DNA from: Heterodera schachtii
Taxonomy: Eukaryota > Nematoda > Chromadorea > Rhabditida > Heteroderidae
Length of the DNA: 64,000 bases
Direction: 5' to 3'
Assembly: GCA_023374025.1 (NCBI GenBank)
Contig: SIJG01000098.1
Coordinates: 186,001 to 250,000, forward strand
Shown here: in pieces, positions 1 through 11,241 of the stretch
How positions within the stretch are numbered: position 1 is the stretch's first letter
How the letters are laid out: each line of letters opens with the position of its first letter
Translations under genes and position numbers: made by a program
Notes under the pieces: model-generated
The model's database searches: none
What the model was told of the DNA's origin: nothing
The model's input: the letters and a program-made list of their open reading frames with translations, nothing else

Positions 1-2640
1 GCAATTTTTGAAAATTTAACGGATTACAAAAAGCTTTTTGTTCGAATTCAGGTTCGAGGTTCGGAATTGGCCGAAATATATGTCATATTCATGATTAGCG
101 AGACTGAAAACCTAGGAAAACATGTTTTAGTATGACTTTCGAAAACAAAAAATTTTTGCGAAAAATGGGGGGAGGGGAAAGAAAGTTTTGTATAAAAGGA
201 CAATTTTTCAGCGGATGCGAATCATTTGCCCAATAAATTTGCTATTCAATCCTTTTTATTCCTCGCCATTTTCTGCCCAAATTTTCGTCATCGCCGCCGC
301 CGCTAATAACAACGTAATTCAATGTCTTCGTCAACAAATGATGATGGAGCCCAAAACAACGCCAACGCCAACAACACGCATTCGCCTGCTGGTCGTTCAT
401 GCAACTCGCACACCATGGCCATTCTGACGCCGATCAAAGGACAACCGACGGAACAATCGCAGCAGCAGCACAACCACCAGCAACAGCCGCAACAACAACA
501 ACCGACGCAACACGTGCCCATCCAGCGGGAAGACATCGCAACACAGACGGACCAACAATCGGCGGACGAAGAAGCGGCGACAACACCAGCACTATTAGCA
601 GCAGCGGTGAAGCAGGCGCAACATCAGCCGAAGCAGCAGCAGCAACCGCCGCCAAAAGCGACCACCACCAATTCGACAACACCGCAACCACCGCCAACGC
701 CACAAGTGGAGACGAGCAACGACAACAAACGGTAGAGTTTTGGTGCCATTGGAGGGGGAGGGGGAGAGGGTGCCGTGATGATAATGCCATTTTTAGACAT
801 TCCAAATTGTTTTCTGCAGATTTTAACCCCAGGAAACACTAACAAACGTTTTTAGCGAGATTTTTTCTTGTTTTAGTTCCAATGATTTCAGAGTTTGGCC
901 CTCTCCTCCCTTTGAATTGATGGCATTCTCTTTCTCTTCTCTTTTGTAAAATGAAAATTACGGCAAAAATTTTCACTGATTTGTTTTTCAGTGATCCAAC
1001 TGTGATGGTGGACGACCAGCAGCAGCAACAACAGCACAATCAGCAGCAGATGGTGCCGCCGCCGACTCCACAGCAAAACAACGGACAAACGGAGCGCAAA
1101 GTCAAATCGGCGAAGGATCTGCGCCCTGATGAAGCGCTGCAACTTGAGCTGACCGATGCGTTGGTGGTGAAGGCCAAACAACGACAACAGCAGAACAACA
1201 ACGGCAACAACAACGACGACGACGGCACCGGCAACGGACATGGCGGAGGCCTTCGCAGGCAAAAAAAATTGAAATCATTTTGTCACCATCCCCCATTTTC
1301 CCCTCTTTTTCAGGTCAATTTCGGTGATCGGTGACAATTGGTTGTCCTACGATTGGGTTGAAAGCGATCAGACGGTGGACCAAATTGAGTAAAATTCATT
1401 CATTTCAAATTGTTTGGCACTTTCTAATGCTTTTTCCCCTTTGTTTAAGCATTCAGCAAGAGCAGCCGATCATCGACGATCCCAACAACAACGTCAACGC
1501 GGATGAGGAGGGATTGATTGACCAAATCAGCAGCGCGGTCGCTTCACTGTCCACAATCAACCTTGGCCCTCTGTACACCGCTGTTGGCAACGGATGGGAT
1601 TTTTTTGTGGACTTGTGGCAGTATCGGGTGAGCCAAAAACGCCAAATTTGACGGATTTAATGGATTTTCCCCCTCCCTTTTGAGCTCTTCCGCTTCGCCT
1701 TCATCCTTCTGTGCATCTACTTTGGCATGGGCTTCATGGAACGGTTGGCTGTCGCGTTGATCTCCACGTGCGTCCGCTGGGCTTGGCCGCCGGTGCACTT
1801 CATGCTCGGCTCGTCACGGGGAACGCTGTTCTATTTGACGGACTGGTTCGCATGGATGGACGACTTTTTGTCAAGTTGGGTGTGCGACATGGCCAACAGG
1901 TGCGGTTACAGTGTGATGGTGTTGGGCATACAGTACCCTTATTTTCCCCCATTTTCAGATACTGTCATCAATACGGTGAGATGTGCGACAGTCAGTGTTC
2001 CTTTGTCAGCCGGACGCAGCGCGCAGCTTTCTTCACCGGACGGCGCTTCTGATGGATGATACGCGAGATGAAAAGAATTTTGATAACGATTTTTGATGGC
2101 GACATTGATGTGTATGTATTGTATATTCTGTCTATTATGATTTTGCTGTTTGAGTACGTACGTGTATATTGTATATGTACTGTATTGTATTTTGTATCCG
2201 TAGGGCATAATATTCAATTCCAATTTTAACGCCTAATTTTGTATACCCATGTTGTTGTGATGCGTTTGTTTATAAACTTTGTGAAATTATGTGTATTCAA
2301 ATTTATCAGTAGGATTATAAAATATTGTTTAGCGTTTTTTGTTATTTTTTCATGATTATGGATCGGATTTTTAAGTGTGAAAAAATCGCAAAAATTGTCT
2401 ATCTATCCACCAAGTTTCAAAAAATTTGATCAAGTTTGAAAAAAGTTATGGACGAAAAAAAAATTTTTTTTTACTATTTTTGGTCATAACTTTTTAGAAA
2501 AGCAATAAGATTTTCTTGCATTTGACAGGTAATAGAGAACATTAAGGACTATCGAATGATATCAAGAATATTAAGGGCGAACATCCAAAATAAGGATTTC
2601 TAAGGCTGATAAAACGCTTCGAACAAAAAATGTGTTTTTC
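1..2640 (+). repeat. Segmental duplication, left copy
   Basis: This block is highly similar, exons, introns and flanks included, to 41449-43935 in the same orientation. The similarity begins at the first base of the window and so probably extends further left. It ends near 2640, where a LINE lies in this copy. The right copy lacks roughly 115 bp that this copy has at about 2477-2591. The upstream 320 bp carry no other gene. The 3' part, after the gene stop at 2052, is AT-rich with TGTA/TATTG-rich sequence that looks like a 3' UTR and is conserved in both copies, followed by copies of the dispersed AT-rich repeat described elsewhere. Confidence 0.9.
322..2052 (+). CDS. Six-exon gene: Gln-rich protein with hydrophobic C-terminal half (copy 1)
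   Basis: I do not recognise the family. Exons are 322-731, 992-1258, 1314-1388, 1450-1627, 1685-1899 and 1959-2052; they join in frame to about 412 residues. The N-terminal 220 residues are low-complexity, rich in Gln, Asn, Thr and Pro. Next come an acidic segment, a strongly hydrophobic stretch (exon 5, starting LFRFAFILL) that could be a membrane segment, and a Cys-containing tail ending FFTGRRF. Intron 2 starts with GC rather than GT (GC-AG intron), and this is conserved in the second copy. All other introns are GT-AG and 50-260 bp. The start was chosen as the first ATG of the open exon, which matches the paralogue. Conservation of all splice sites between two copies argues for a real gene; the function is unknown. 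Confidence 0.75.
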
Positions 2641-4505
2641 ATTTATTTATTTATTCAGCAAGAAAAAATAAGTCACAGAAGGGCGGGGACCACTTGCTCT
2701 GTAACTATCGAAATTGTAGTGATCAGAGCAAGTGAATAAAGAAAACAAACAATAAAATAAAAAATAAAAACAATGTGTCAAACAAATTACATAAATGAAT
2801 TAATGTCAATTATGGTAATCCCTCCGAACTTTTAAATTTTGGTGCATTGGTATAATATTTAAAAGTTTTTTAAATGTATTAATCGAATTTGTTGCTAATA
2901 TTGTTTTATCAAGAGAATTCCAACTTTTAACTGATCGATTTACGAAGGACATGGATGATTTCTTAGATTGAAACTTGGAATTTAATCTAAAAAATGATTT
3001 ATTCCTAGTATTTAAATTAGTGCGTTTAAACATAGAATTTGGGTCTAGGTGGGTGAGACCATGAATTATTTTATATGTTGTAAGAATATCAAAAATTTTC
3101 CTTCGTTTTTCAAGAGTTGGTAATTTAAAAAGTTCAAGCCTTTGTCCATATGGGATATACGGCAAATTACATTTTCTTAAAGCTATACGAGTAAAGTACT
3201 TTTGGCATTTTTCAATTTTATTAAGGTGAATTTTTAACTGAGGGTTCCATGCCTCAGGGGCATATTCAAGAAGGGGACGGATATACGAGATAAAAATGTT
3301 TTCCATATTGAAATTCTTTTTGAATTAATAATCCGAAATAAAAATCGCATTCTACCGTAAGCATTCTAGTTACGGTATGTATATGCTCAGTGAATTTAAG
3401 TTTATTGTCAATAAGAATACCCAGGTCTCGAATGGTGTCCACCAGGGATGGCAGCATTCCGAGGCCCCAAAAATTTTCTGAAATCGGAATTCCGTGCCAT
3501 CCCTGGTGTCCACTTCACAAATTGTGTTGTTATTTATTTGAAATTGTTCTCTAGGATTATTTTTGCCTAAGTACAAAACAAAGGTTTTGTTAATAGAAAT
3601 GTCAATACACCATTCATTAGACCAATTGGACAATTGCCTCAGAGCTTCGTGCATTAACACTCTGTCAGTTTTAGTTTTATGTATTGAATACAATTTGACA
3701 TCATCTGCATAAAGTTTGATAAAAATTCCTTTCGGAATTTTTTCAGGTAAATCATTAATATAGATAAGAAACAAAATAGGTCCAAGTACAGAGCCCTGGG
3801 GGACGCCAGAGCACATTTTGTATTCGGAAGAAAACGAATTTTCTTCACGAACTAAAAAGGAGCGATTGGCCAAAAAAACAGAAATCCAATTAAGGATTTT
3901 ACCTCTAATGCCAATTTTATGAACCTTATATAAAAGTAAGCTATGGGGAATAACATCGAAAGCTTTACGAAAATCAATATAAACACAGTCAATATTTTTT
4001 CCATTGTAAATACCGTCAAACCAATTTTCAAGAGTTAAAATAAGTTGGGTAACAGTAGAACGACCTTTAACAAACCCAAATTGGTGTACTGAGATTAGGT
4101 CATGTTTTAAAAGGAAACTGGTAATTGCCCTGACAACAAATTTTTCAAAAATTTTACACAGTGAACATGTGAGGGCAATTGGTCTATAATTGGTAGGACA
4201 ACTTTTATCCCCTTTTTTAAAGAGGGGAATTATTATAGATTTTTTCCATAAGGTCGGTAATTTTCCTGTGTCAAGTGAAATTCTGAAAAGTTCGGTAACA
4301 TAAGGTGCAAAAGATAGGAAACAATTTTTTAATAACCTGAAATTTATACCATCCGGTGAAGTATTATTTTTATTTGGTAAAGATCTAAGGACCCGGCCAA
4401 CATCAACAACATTAAATTCAATATCATTAATTACAGGAGAGTGATTCAAAAAGTCAAAAGGTACAGACTTAGAATTATATAAAAAATGTTCAGAAAAAAT
4501 TTTGA
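2640..4505 (-). mobile_element. 5'-truncated non-LTR retrotransposon (CR1/Jockey-like LINE), dead
   Basis: Reverse transcriptase is read on the minus strand in two main pieces, 4449-3370 and 3306-2806. Motifs in order are the DFRKAFD palm motif, GVPQGSVLGP, the catalytic YADD, and a C-terminal region with SYIRPLLEYAPEAW typical of CR1/Jockey-type elements. The endonuclease domain is missing: the reading frame opens near 4500 directly out of flanking sequence, the usual 5' truncation of target-primed reverse transcription. The 3' end (plus-strand about 2640-2665) is an AAAT-type tail. The copy is dead. A 63-bp MITE interrupts it at 3443, and a frameshift near 3310-3340 separates the last two segments. 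Confidence 0.85.
3443..3505. mobile_element. 63-bp hAT-type MITE inserted in the LINE
   Basis: Perfect 11-bp terminal inverted repeats (CAGGGATGGCA / TGCCATCCCTG) are flanked by an exact 8-bp target-site duplication, GTGTCCAC, at 3435-3442 and 3506-3513. An 8-bp duplication with CAGGG ends is the signature of the hAT superfamily. The flanking LINE reading frame is continuous once the insert and one duplication are ignored, so this is a clean secondary insertion. A longer relative lies at 27220-27308. Confidence 0.9.
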
Positions 4506-5217
4506 CAGCTCACAAACAAACAAAAAAATCAACTTGACAAAAGCAGCAAAAACTATTTTCATTTTGATCAAAAAATCCATTAAGCTTTCATCTAAAACCA
4601 TTAATCCAAAGCCAAGAATGATAAGCGAGCACAATGCGATGTACAGTTGGTCGGAAAAATAGTTGAAAGTGAGTTTTTTGAGGGGATTTCTGTCCAGCAG
4701 AGGAACAAAGTCCAAAACCCAGTCAAAAGGCGTAATCTGAAAAACAAATGAAATGAAATTTGCTTTTTTCATTTCATTTCGTTTTGCTGCTGGTTCACCG
4801 TTATCGGAATACAATGGCGTCCAGCGGGTGGCAATTTCGTGGCCAATTTGTCCATGAATTGGTGGTGTTGCTGCTGTTCTTTGTCGATTGGTCGTCGTCC
4901 ATTGGTGCTGCTGCTCATCGCCAGCAGCTGTTGGTTTTGCCATTTGTGATGGTCGAAGAACACAGTGCCGAAGTCGCCGCTTTTCGTGTCCTTTCCGATG
5001 AGCGTAAAGCTTTTGCTGCAATGGCCCACAGAGATGTGATGGAGGAAGACCTGAAAAGCACATCAACAACAATATCATTTTGATCATTTTTGTGAAATTA
5101 ATTGACTTTTGGGTCAGCAAAAGTGCCACAGAATTGGTTCAGTGAAATGAGTTGCCAAATGAATGCCAAAGTGAGCACAATTTGCATCAACTTGAAGTAG
5201 ACGAACTTCTTCCACAT
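4490..5217 (-). CDS. Multi-exon membrane protein gene, partial
   Basis: Three exons on the minus strand join in phase 0. The first runs from the ATG at 5217 (or an upstream exon, since an acceptor-like CAG precedes it near 5253) to about 5110. The second covers about 5052-4793 and the third starts at about 4737. The predicted protein begins with a hydrophobic helix (QIVLTLAFIWQLISL), has a polar middle with a Gln/His-rich patch, and then shows further hydrophobic segments (YIALCSLIILGFGLMVL and beyond). It is therefore a multi-pass membrane or secretory protein that I cannot name. The last exon runs directly into the 5' edge of the LINE at about 4500, so the 3' end may be truncated by that insertion. 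The 5' end may also be incomplete because an F-box-like gene starts 278 bp away on the other strand. Confidence 0.5.
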
Positions 5218-5494
5218 GATGCCGCCACGTGTGGTGACGAATTCTGTTTGCTGTGGTAGATGAAGGAGCAACAAAACGATGCTTTGACGCAAAGCGGCAA
5301 ATAGAAAACAATGATCAAAATACTGATGGACGCAAAAATTGGAGCGTTTTCATGCCTATAAAAATGTTTGTTTTTTCGATTTGCCACGCATTTGAAAAAA
5401 ATAATAAAAGTTTCTAACGCAATAATTCTGAAATTCTTCCTTCCCTTTGTGACATCATTCGGAAGTCGGCCAAATTGTGCTAATTGCCACAAAA

Positions 5495-6690
5495 ATGAAC
5501 CGCCGGTAATGAATTTTTGAAAATTCACAAAATTCGTCATTTATTTTGCTAAACTATTCATATTTTCAGTTGGATTTGCAACGACGTTTTGATGGACATG
5601 TTCCCCTGTTTTGACCATGCTCAACTTGGCCTCAGATTGGCATTGCTTTCGCCACGTTTCAATGCGTTGGTGGACAAACATTTCGAAGGCAAAAGCGAAT
5701 TGACAATTTGGAGACCAATCAAAATTCTTCGCAAGGACAGTGACACAGCGGCGCCAGAATTAGCTGTGTTTACCAATTATGCCAGTTCTGTGCCATTTCC
5801 ATTGCCCGATTATCCGTTACCCAGCAAAATCCATTTTAAATTCCTGCAGATTAAGTAATTCAATTTTCAATACATGAGAAGCAATTTATTTGTCCACTTT
5901 TCAGGTACATCGATCACTTCGTCATCGCTTTTCTTCGTTCCAATCACCAAATTTTCAACAAAAGAGGCACCAATTTACAATTTTCGATTCCATCATCAAA
6001 CACCAAGGATGGCCAGCCAATTTTGGATATTTTTGTTCGTGAAATTTGGCCCATTTTTTCGACAAACATTCGCCACTTGGGCATTAACACTAGTGATCAT
6101 TTGGATTATTTCCTTCGTCTGATTTCGCCGACAATTCTCACTGATCTCAACCAATTGATTTCAATCCATTCATTTGGTCGGTTGCCCGCTGCGATTGGTG
6201 CTGATTTTGATGTGCCAAATTCAATAATTTCTGCTGGCCAAGCATTGTCCAAATGGTTGCACTCTCCGCGAAAAGATGGCCAACCCAAGCGATTGCTTTG
6301 CGAAGATCTTAACAAACAAGCGAACATTGATTGGATCAACAATTTCAAGGAGGTGTGACCATAATTTCGACAAATCACTGATTTTTGTTTTCCAATCAAA
6401 TTGTTTAGCATTTTCTTCGTGCCAATGCCATTTCTTCCGTCAGTTACGAAATTCGTTTTTCTGTTCATGCGCCGTCAATGCAAATTGTGCCATTTGAATT
6501 GGAGAACGAATGGACAAAGGAAAAGCTGACATTGGCCAAAGCAAAGAAAGGGGACGATTGGATAATGAAACGATGCAAAATTATTGGGGAGACCGCGGCG
6601 GTTCAGCAGCAAAAGAAAGAGCAATATTGGGACGTCAATTGCAACAATGTGTTCATTTGGCTTTTTAGTGCCACTGATTGCATTGGGTGA
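5495..6690 (+). CDS. F-box-like protein, family 1 (copy A), intact
   Basis: Exons are 5495-5505, 5570-5854, 5905-6352 and 6409-6690, giving about 341 residues. The first coding exon is only 11 nt (MNR plus two bases) and is conserved in every copy of the family here. Exon 2 carries an F-box-like segment (WICNDVLMDMFPCFD…LGLRLALLSPRFNALVDKHF). This would be the Skp1-binding module of an SCF ubiquitin ligase. Exon 3 (YIDHFVIAFLRSN… to INNFKE) and exon 4 (…VPFELENEWTKEKLTL…WIMKRCKI) form a conserved C-terminal region that I recognise from cyst-nematode F-box families. It ends at GGGTGA, which could also be a splice donor. The downstream 3' flank contains a TIR element shared with copies F and J. 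Confidence 0.8.
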
Positions 6691-6815
6691 GCAATTAAAA
6701 AAAGGCATTGTGTAATAATTGTAGGGCTGCTGTGGTCCCCACAAGAAATTTTTTGTTTTTTAAAAATCATGAAAACATGTTTTCTGGTTTTCTTCAAAAA
6801 AAAGGGGGTGGGGAC
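6691..6815. repeat. Interrupted copy of the TAGGGCTG-ended element
   Basis: The 3' flank of gene A holds the left end of the same inverted-repeat element found complete at 20113-20508 and 35232-35800 (TAGGGCTG…GGTCCCCAC, then a segment matching GAAAACATGTTTTC). It is cut by another element beginning at 6816. Confidence 0.55.
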
Positions 6816-7610
6816 CAGGGGCCTTTCAGAATTACCAACGACAAACGACAGAGACAAACGACAAACGATATATTTGTCGTTAGTATACGCCGTTTGTCGT
6901 TTATCATCAATCAGAATTAAAAATTTTGTCATTTGTCGTATGTCTCCCGAAATTTGTCGTTTGTCGTCTGAAATTAGGCGTTTGTCGTTTGTCTCGAAAA
7001 TTCTGATTGGTTTTTACGACAAACGTCAAATTTCAGACGACAAACGCCAAATATTTGGGGGGCGCTCAACACCGCCCCTCAAATTTGTCGTCTGAGAAGT
7101 GTCCCAAAAAGACACCATATAATTTTCATCCAAAAAATTTTATTTCATGTTAAAATTATGTTCCTAGGGATAAATTAGTCGCTGATCATGAATCCGAACT
7201 TAGATTTTAATTATCTATTCATTTATCAATGATTTTTGTTCAAATTATCAAAGTCTATTGAATTCGTGTTCATGATTGGAATTAGAAGAAATAAATGTTA
7301 TATTTGGAATCTACGCCTCAAAAAACCCATAAAAAGACACTTTTGCCATTTTTCATGCTTTTTGCACTTTATGAAATTTTCGGTTAACTGGAAAGAAATT
7401 TACGACAAATGACAAATATACTGTGAAATTTGGTAATTCTGATTGGACGACAATTCGGACGACAGAGACAAACGATAAATGGCAAAACGATAAATTTGGA
7501 CGACAAACGATATATTTTTTTGTCGTAACGACATATTAGGAGACAAACGGCAAATTAGTCGTTTGTCGGTCGATTTGTCGTTTGTCGTTCGTAATTCTGA
7601 AAGGCCCCTG
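6816..7610. mobile_element. 795-bp inverted-repeat element with ACAAACGAC-rich arms
   Basis: The ends are inverted copies of CAGGGGCCTTTCAGAATTAC. Behind each end lie arms made of many degenerate ACGACAAACGACA units, reading in opposite directions at about 6836-7090 and 7400-7600. The CAGGG end resembles hAT elements. The flanking 8 bp (GTGGGGAC and CCCAACTA) do not match, so no target duplication is visible. There is no transposase; the element is non-autonomous. Confidence 0.75.
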
Positions 7611-7616
7611 CCCAAC

Positions 7617-7990
7617 TACGGAACGGGCCAACTCCGTCTGAGCCAACTTTGAGTCAATATAACTCTTGAATTTATTGACCTAATCCAACAATCTTGATAT
7701 TATTCTAAAGCTCTTCATAGGCTCTATTAGCCTACTAAAAATTACAGAGAATTTCGAACTATAAAAAAAGATAGAGATAAAAAACTTGGAATATTCTACT
7801 TTTTTGCGGTTTTCAACTGACAATATTTTTAAGAGCTGATTAATCATTGAGAAATATCTTATTAATATCTTCTAAACATTTAGGCCTTTCGAATGATACC
7901 ATGCTTGTAAAGTTTGGCAACAAAGAAAAAAGTTATAGCTTTTTGAACAGTTTCGAGACGGAGTTGGCCAGACGGAGTTGACCCCTACCA
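7617..7990. repeat. Foldback repeat with GGCCAACTCCGTCTG ends
   Basis: The left arm has GGGCCAACTCCGTCTGAG at about 7624. The right arm, about 7955-7985, has the inverted GAGACGGAGTTGGCC followed by ACGGAGTTGACC. The interior matches the dispersed AT-rich repeat containing CAATCTTGRTATYATTC. A second, diverged copy lies at 39190-39515. No coding capacity. Confidence 0.6.
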
Positions 7991-8035
7991 TTTGATTTTA
8001 TACATATGCAAATTTGAATTTTGCGCTTAATTAAG

Positions 8036-8635
8036 CGTGGTGAGACGAACCGAAAATAGTCTCAGTGTGGGCGAACCGAAAATGGTCTCAGTAGGGGCGA
8101 ACCGAAAAATTATCTCAGTGTGGGCGAACCGAAAATAGTCTCAGTGTCAATAAAAATATTTAAATTTAATTATACAATTCAATTCGGTCTCGAAAAAAAT
8201 AATTTTAATAAAGACAATTATTTAAAAAAATAAACTAAAATAAAAACTTTCCACCTCCGACCAAAAAAAAGTTACATCGAAACGAAAATTTTAATTTCAA
8301 ATCTTGAAGCCACAAATGAAGTGGCAAGTAAGCTTAATTATTGAGCTTTATTCATGGAACAATATCTAGCATTTATTTTGAGTAGAATATTTTAAGAAAA
8401 AACATTGAAAAAAAGTTTAACCCCGAAATTAGATTATTGTTTTTTTAAATTTTTAAATTGAAAATTAATATTCACATTAAAAAATTGCTTTAAAATAATT
8501 ACATTTAAAAGTTTTATTGACACTGAGACTATTTTCGGTTCGCCCACACTGAGATAATTTTTCGGTTCGCCCATACTGAGACCATTTTCGGTTCGCCCAC
8601 ACTGAGACTATTTTCGGTTCGACCTAGCACCTTAA
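8036..8635. mobile_element. 600-bp foldback element with repeated GAACCGAAAATAGTCTCAG units
   Basis: Each terminal arm of about 115 bp holds four tandem units with the core GAACCGAAAATAGTCTCAG and small variants. The two arms (8040-8150 and 8515-8630) are near-perfect inverted copies, unit variant by unit variant. The interior of about 360 bp is AT-rich without a gene. This is typical of a foldback-type non-autonomous DNA element. Confidence 0.85.
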
Positions 8636-8636
8636 T

Positions 8637-8890
8637 TAAGGCCATTGTCTCCGCCACCAGCAGCAGAAGAGGAAGGTGGACAAAGCATCAATAAAGGGTC
8701 GTCTTCTGACAAATGAGTGACGGACAAAGCAACAAAAACAGTGATCAGCCGCAGAAGAAATGAATTGTTTTAGAATGACCAGCCATTATAATTTTCATTA
8801 GTGATCAATGCATTTTATGAAGAAAAATCTAGCAATTTCGGTAAATAAATCGGACGTATAAAAATGGCAAAAAAATATACGAAAACACGA
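8637..8890 (+). repeat. Conserved 3'-flank module of the F-box-like gene units
   Basis: This contains GGCCATTGTCTCCGCCACC, GACAAAGCATCA, TGAGTGACGGACAAA and GTGATCAGCCGCAGAAG in this order. The same string of blocks occurs just downstream of most F-box-like genes in the window. This copy has no gene attached upstream because the foldback element at 8036 lies there. Confidence 0.75.
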
Positions 8891-10084
8891 AAATTTGAGA
8901 CTTGAACAAAAAAAAAATGATTTTTCAGTCAGTGATTTTCGGGATCGCTGATCATTAGGGCCGGGACAAATATGTTGATAAAAAAGCCAGAAATATTTAC
9001 GAATACCTAAATATTTTTTAAACTTTTTGGGGTCTACATCAGAGATGTTGCAAAGAGAAAAATAAAAGGCGAAAGTGTCCACCTCGTTTCGGCGCCAGCA
9101 TGTTTTTCCACTATAAGTTTCTATAACTTTTTTCAGTGTCATCCAAATCCAACTTTTTTGATATCATTTGAAAGCTTAAGGTGTTTAAAAGCTTTCTTTA
9201 AGCTATTGCTTTGCGATTAGACAAATACCAAAAAAGCTATACATGAAAATTGCGAAAAAGTCGAAATTTTGAAGTTTTTTCTTAATAAAAATTTTTCCAT
9301 GCTTGAAAATCTATCCGCTTTTTGTAAGGCTAATAGAGCATGATAAGAGCTTCCGAATGATACCAAGATTGTTGGATTTGGTTGCCAAAGAAAAAAGCTT
9401 AAGTGGAAAAACGAGCTGGCGCCAAAACGTGAGCGCCGAAACGCGTGGGTCCCAAAGCGAAATGCCCAAAAAAAAATGCGAAATTTTTTTCCAAAAATTA
9501 TATGATATTTGAAAGACTTTAATGCTTAACTGTTCTGATGGTTGACTGTTCTTTTGTTTTTCATAAATTCTATAGTCAAACAGATTATTAATTTTCATAA
9601 TAATGCTTTTAATTGCTTTATTTATTTATTTTTTTTGTACAGAATTAATTAGAGTTGTACGGGACCGGGAAATTTTGATAAAACCGGGACCGGGACCTGA
9701 AAAGCCGGGACCGGGACCTCGGTTTTTGGCCGGACCGGGGAACAGGACCAACCGGGACATTTTAAAAATTCAAAAAAAATTAATGAAAATTTTCAAACAA
9801 ATTTTCTTCAATTATTTTAAACGATTAATTTTTTGGTCTAATATTAGGCCTATGGGACGCAAAAAACCAAATGGTACCATTTTATTTGCAAATTAACTTA
9901 TGAAATCGTGAAAATATGTTGACGAGGGTTTTTGAGGTCGCTGACCACGAGTTTGAACAAGTGTTTGAAATTTAAAACACCTGAAAACCAAATTTTTTGA
10001 TCCCGAAAATCACTGCTTAAAAAATCAATTTTGTTGATTTTTGTGCAAATCTTAAAATTTTTATGTTTTCATAAATTTTTGCCA
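8891..10084. other. Gene-free AT-rich stretch with dispersed and short tandem repeats
   Basis: No gene is supported here. The stretch holds AT-rich dispersed repeat copies (AATGATACCAAGATTGTTGGA near 9355-9378), fragments of GCGCCNAAACG-containing repeats near 9070 and 9413-9460, and a run of GGGACCGGGACC units at about 9659-9765. Confidence 0.6.
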
Positions 10085-10250
10085 TTTTTATACATCTAAT
10101 TTATTTACCAATTGTGAGGGTTTTTCATCATAAAATGTATTTGATATTTGATAACTGATGAATTATGATCGGTCGGTCATTTCTTAATTAATTCATTTCT
10201 TTTTGTCCCGCTTTTTCTTCCTCTGCCGGTGGAGGAAATAATGGCCTTAA
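10085..10250 (-). repeat. 3'-flank module, inverted copy
   Basis: Same block order as at 8637-8890 but on the opposite strand and partly diverged. It ends at AATGGCCTTAATTAAGCG, immediately before the broken F-box-like gene B. The junction marks where that gene lost its 5' half. Confidence 0.6.
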
Positions 10251-10783
10251 TTAAGCGAAATTCGAATTATTCTTTCAATTCCTTCATTTTTCGTCGAATT
10301 CGCCAATTGGCCCCGTCCATTCTCAACGATTGTCAATCCCTTCGTTTTGTCACCTTCAAGAGCAACATTCTCCCCGAATTTCCGCCCGATGACAGTGCCA
10401 ATGAGACGGATGGTCAAACGGTGGCAAAATGGCTGTTCACGCCTTCTCCGGACGGTGTGCCGAAGAGTCTCATCATTTACACTGAGAATTCATCGGCGGA
10501 GGAATGGTCGTCAATGATTGAACAATTCAAAGCGGTGATTTTCATTCATGCCGTATTTTAAAATTCATTTTTATCTCCCATTTTAGGCATTTTCCAATGC
10601 TTCTTCTCCCGCTTGCTTCTCCATTTCCTTTAAATTTGTGCCGTCCTCTTCGCTTGACTTCGTTGTGCCATTTTTGGTGACCAACGAATTGACTGGGGAG
10701 CAATTGGCACTGTCAAAACGTAGTGAGCAATGTTTTGTGCTCTTCCGTTGTCCAATTGCGTCGGATGAAAGAGACAGAAAATG
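10229..10783 (+). pseudogene. F-box-like protein, family 2, 5'-truncated fragment (copy B)
   Basis: Only the C-terminal part of family 2 is present: exon 3 from about 10285 (RRIRQLAPSILNDCQSLR…FPPDDSAN…GQTVAKWLFTP…) to the donor after FKA at about 10534. It is followed by exon 4 from about 10587 (AFSNASSPA…VVPFLVTNELTGEQLAL). The N-terminal F-box-like exons are missing and replaced by the repeat module. The final exon reaches a premature stop soon after CPIASDE, short of the KWAKWEEEA end seen in copies D and E. I judge it non-functional. Confidence 0.7.
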
Positions 10784-11223
10784 AGACGAATTGCTTCTGA
10801 TGGATGACCAGTGAACCAAATTTACATTGGCATTGCAAAGGACGGAATCGCCAATGGGTGAGCAAATTATTTTAAAAAAAATTCTTCATTTTTATGTTTT
10901 TTCAGACTTCTCGACGCTTCCGCCGGGCTGAGTGATCAACAGCAGAATGATTAATTAATTGGGTAATTGATGCAAAGTGTTTGTGATCCCGAAATGTTGC
11001 CATTTCATACTATTATTATTTGTTGAACGTATTTTACTCTATTTTCTCACAAATTCGTCCAATTCAATTGTGTAATTAGTGTGAGTCCGTATAAATCCAA
11101 TCCCTATTGATCACTGATGAATTATGGTCGATCGGTCATTTCTAATTAATTAACATTTCTTCTGTCGGTGGAGAAGACAATGGCCTTAATTAGGCGCAAT
11201 TTGAATTATTTAAACAAAATTAA
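10784..11223. other. Gene-free stretch with a 3'-flank module fragment
   Basis: This contains residual sequence of gene B and then another partial copy of the 3'-flank module at about 11090-11215 (GATCGGTCATTTC…GGAGAAGACAATGGCCTTAATTAGGCG). No gene is supported. Confidence 0.5.
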
Positions 11224-11241
11224 ATGCCTTTTTTTAATTGC

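Noticed and set aside
434..805. Long minus-strand frames rich in Val, Ala and Cys opposite the Gln-rich genes
   Set aside because: They arise from CAG/CAA-type repeats read in antisense and have no conserved features; the same shadow occurs opposite the second copy.
399..842. Plus-strand frames in another phase over the Gln-rich exon
   Set aside because: Low-complexity repeat read in another frame; only the frame with consistent splicing to later exons was kept.
6816..7610. Possible CRISPR-like array because of short regular ACAAACGAC repeats
   Set aside because: Units are degenerate, adjacent without unique spacers, mirrored as inverted arms, and the genome is eukaryotic.
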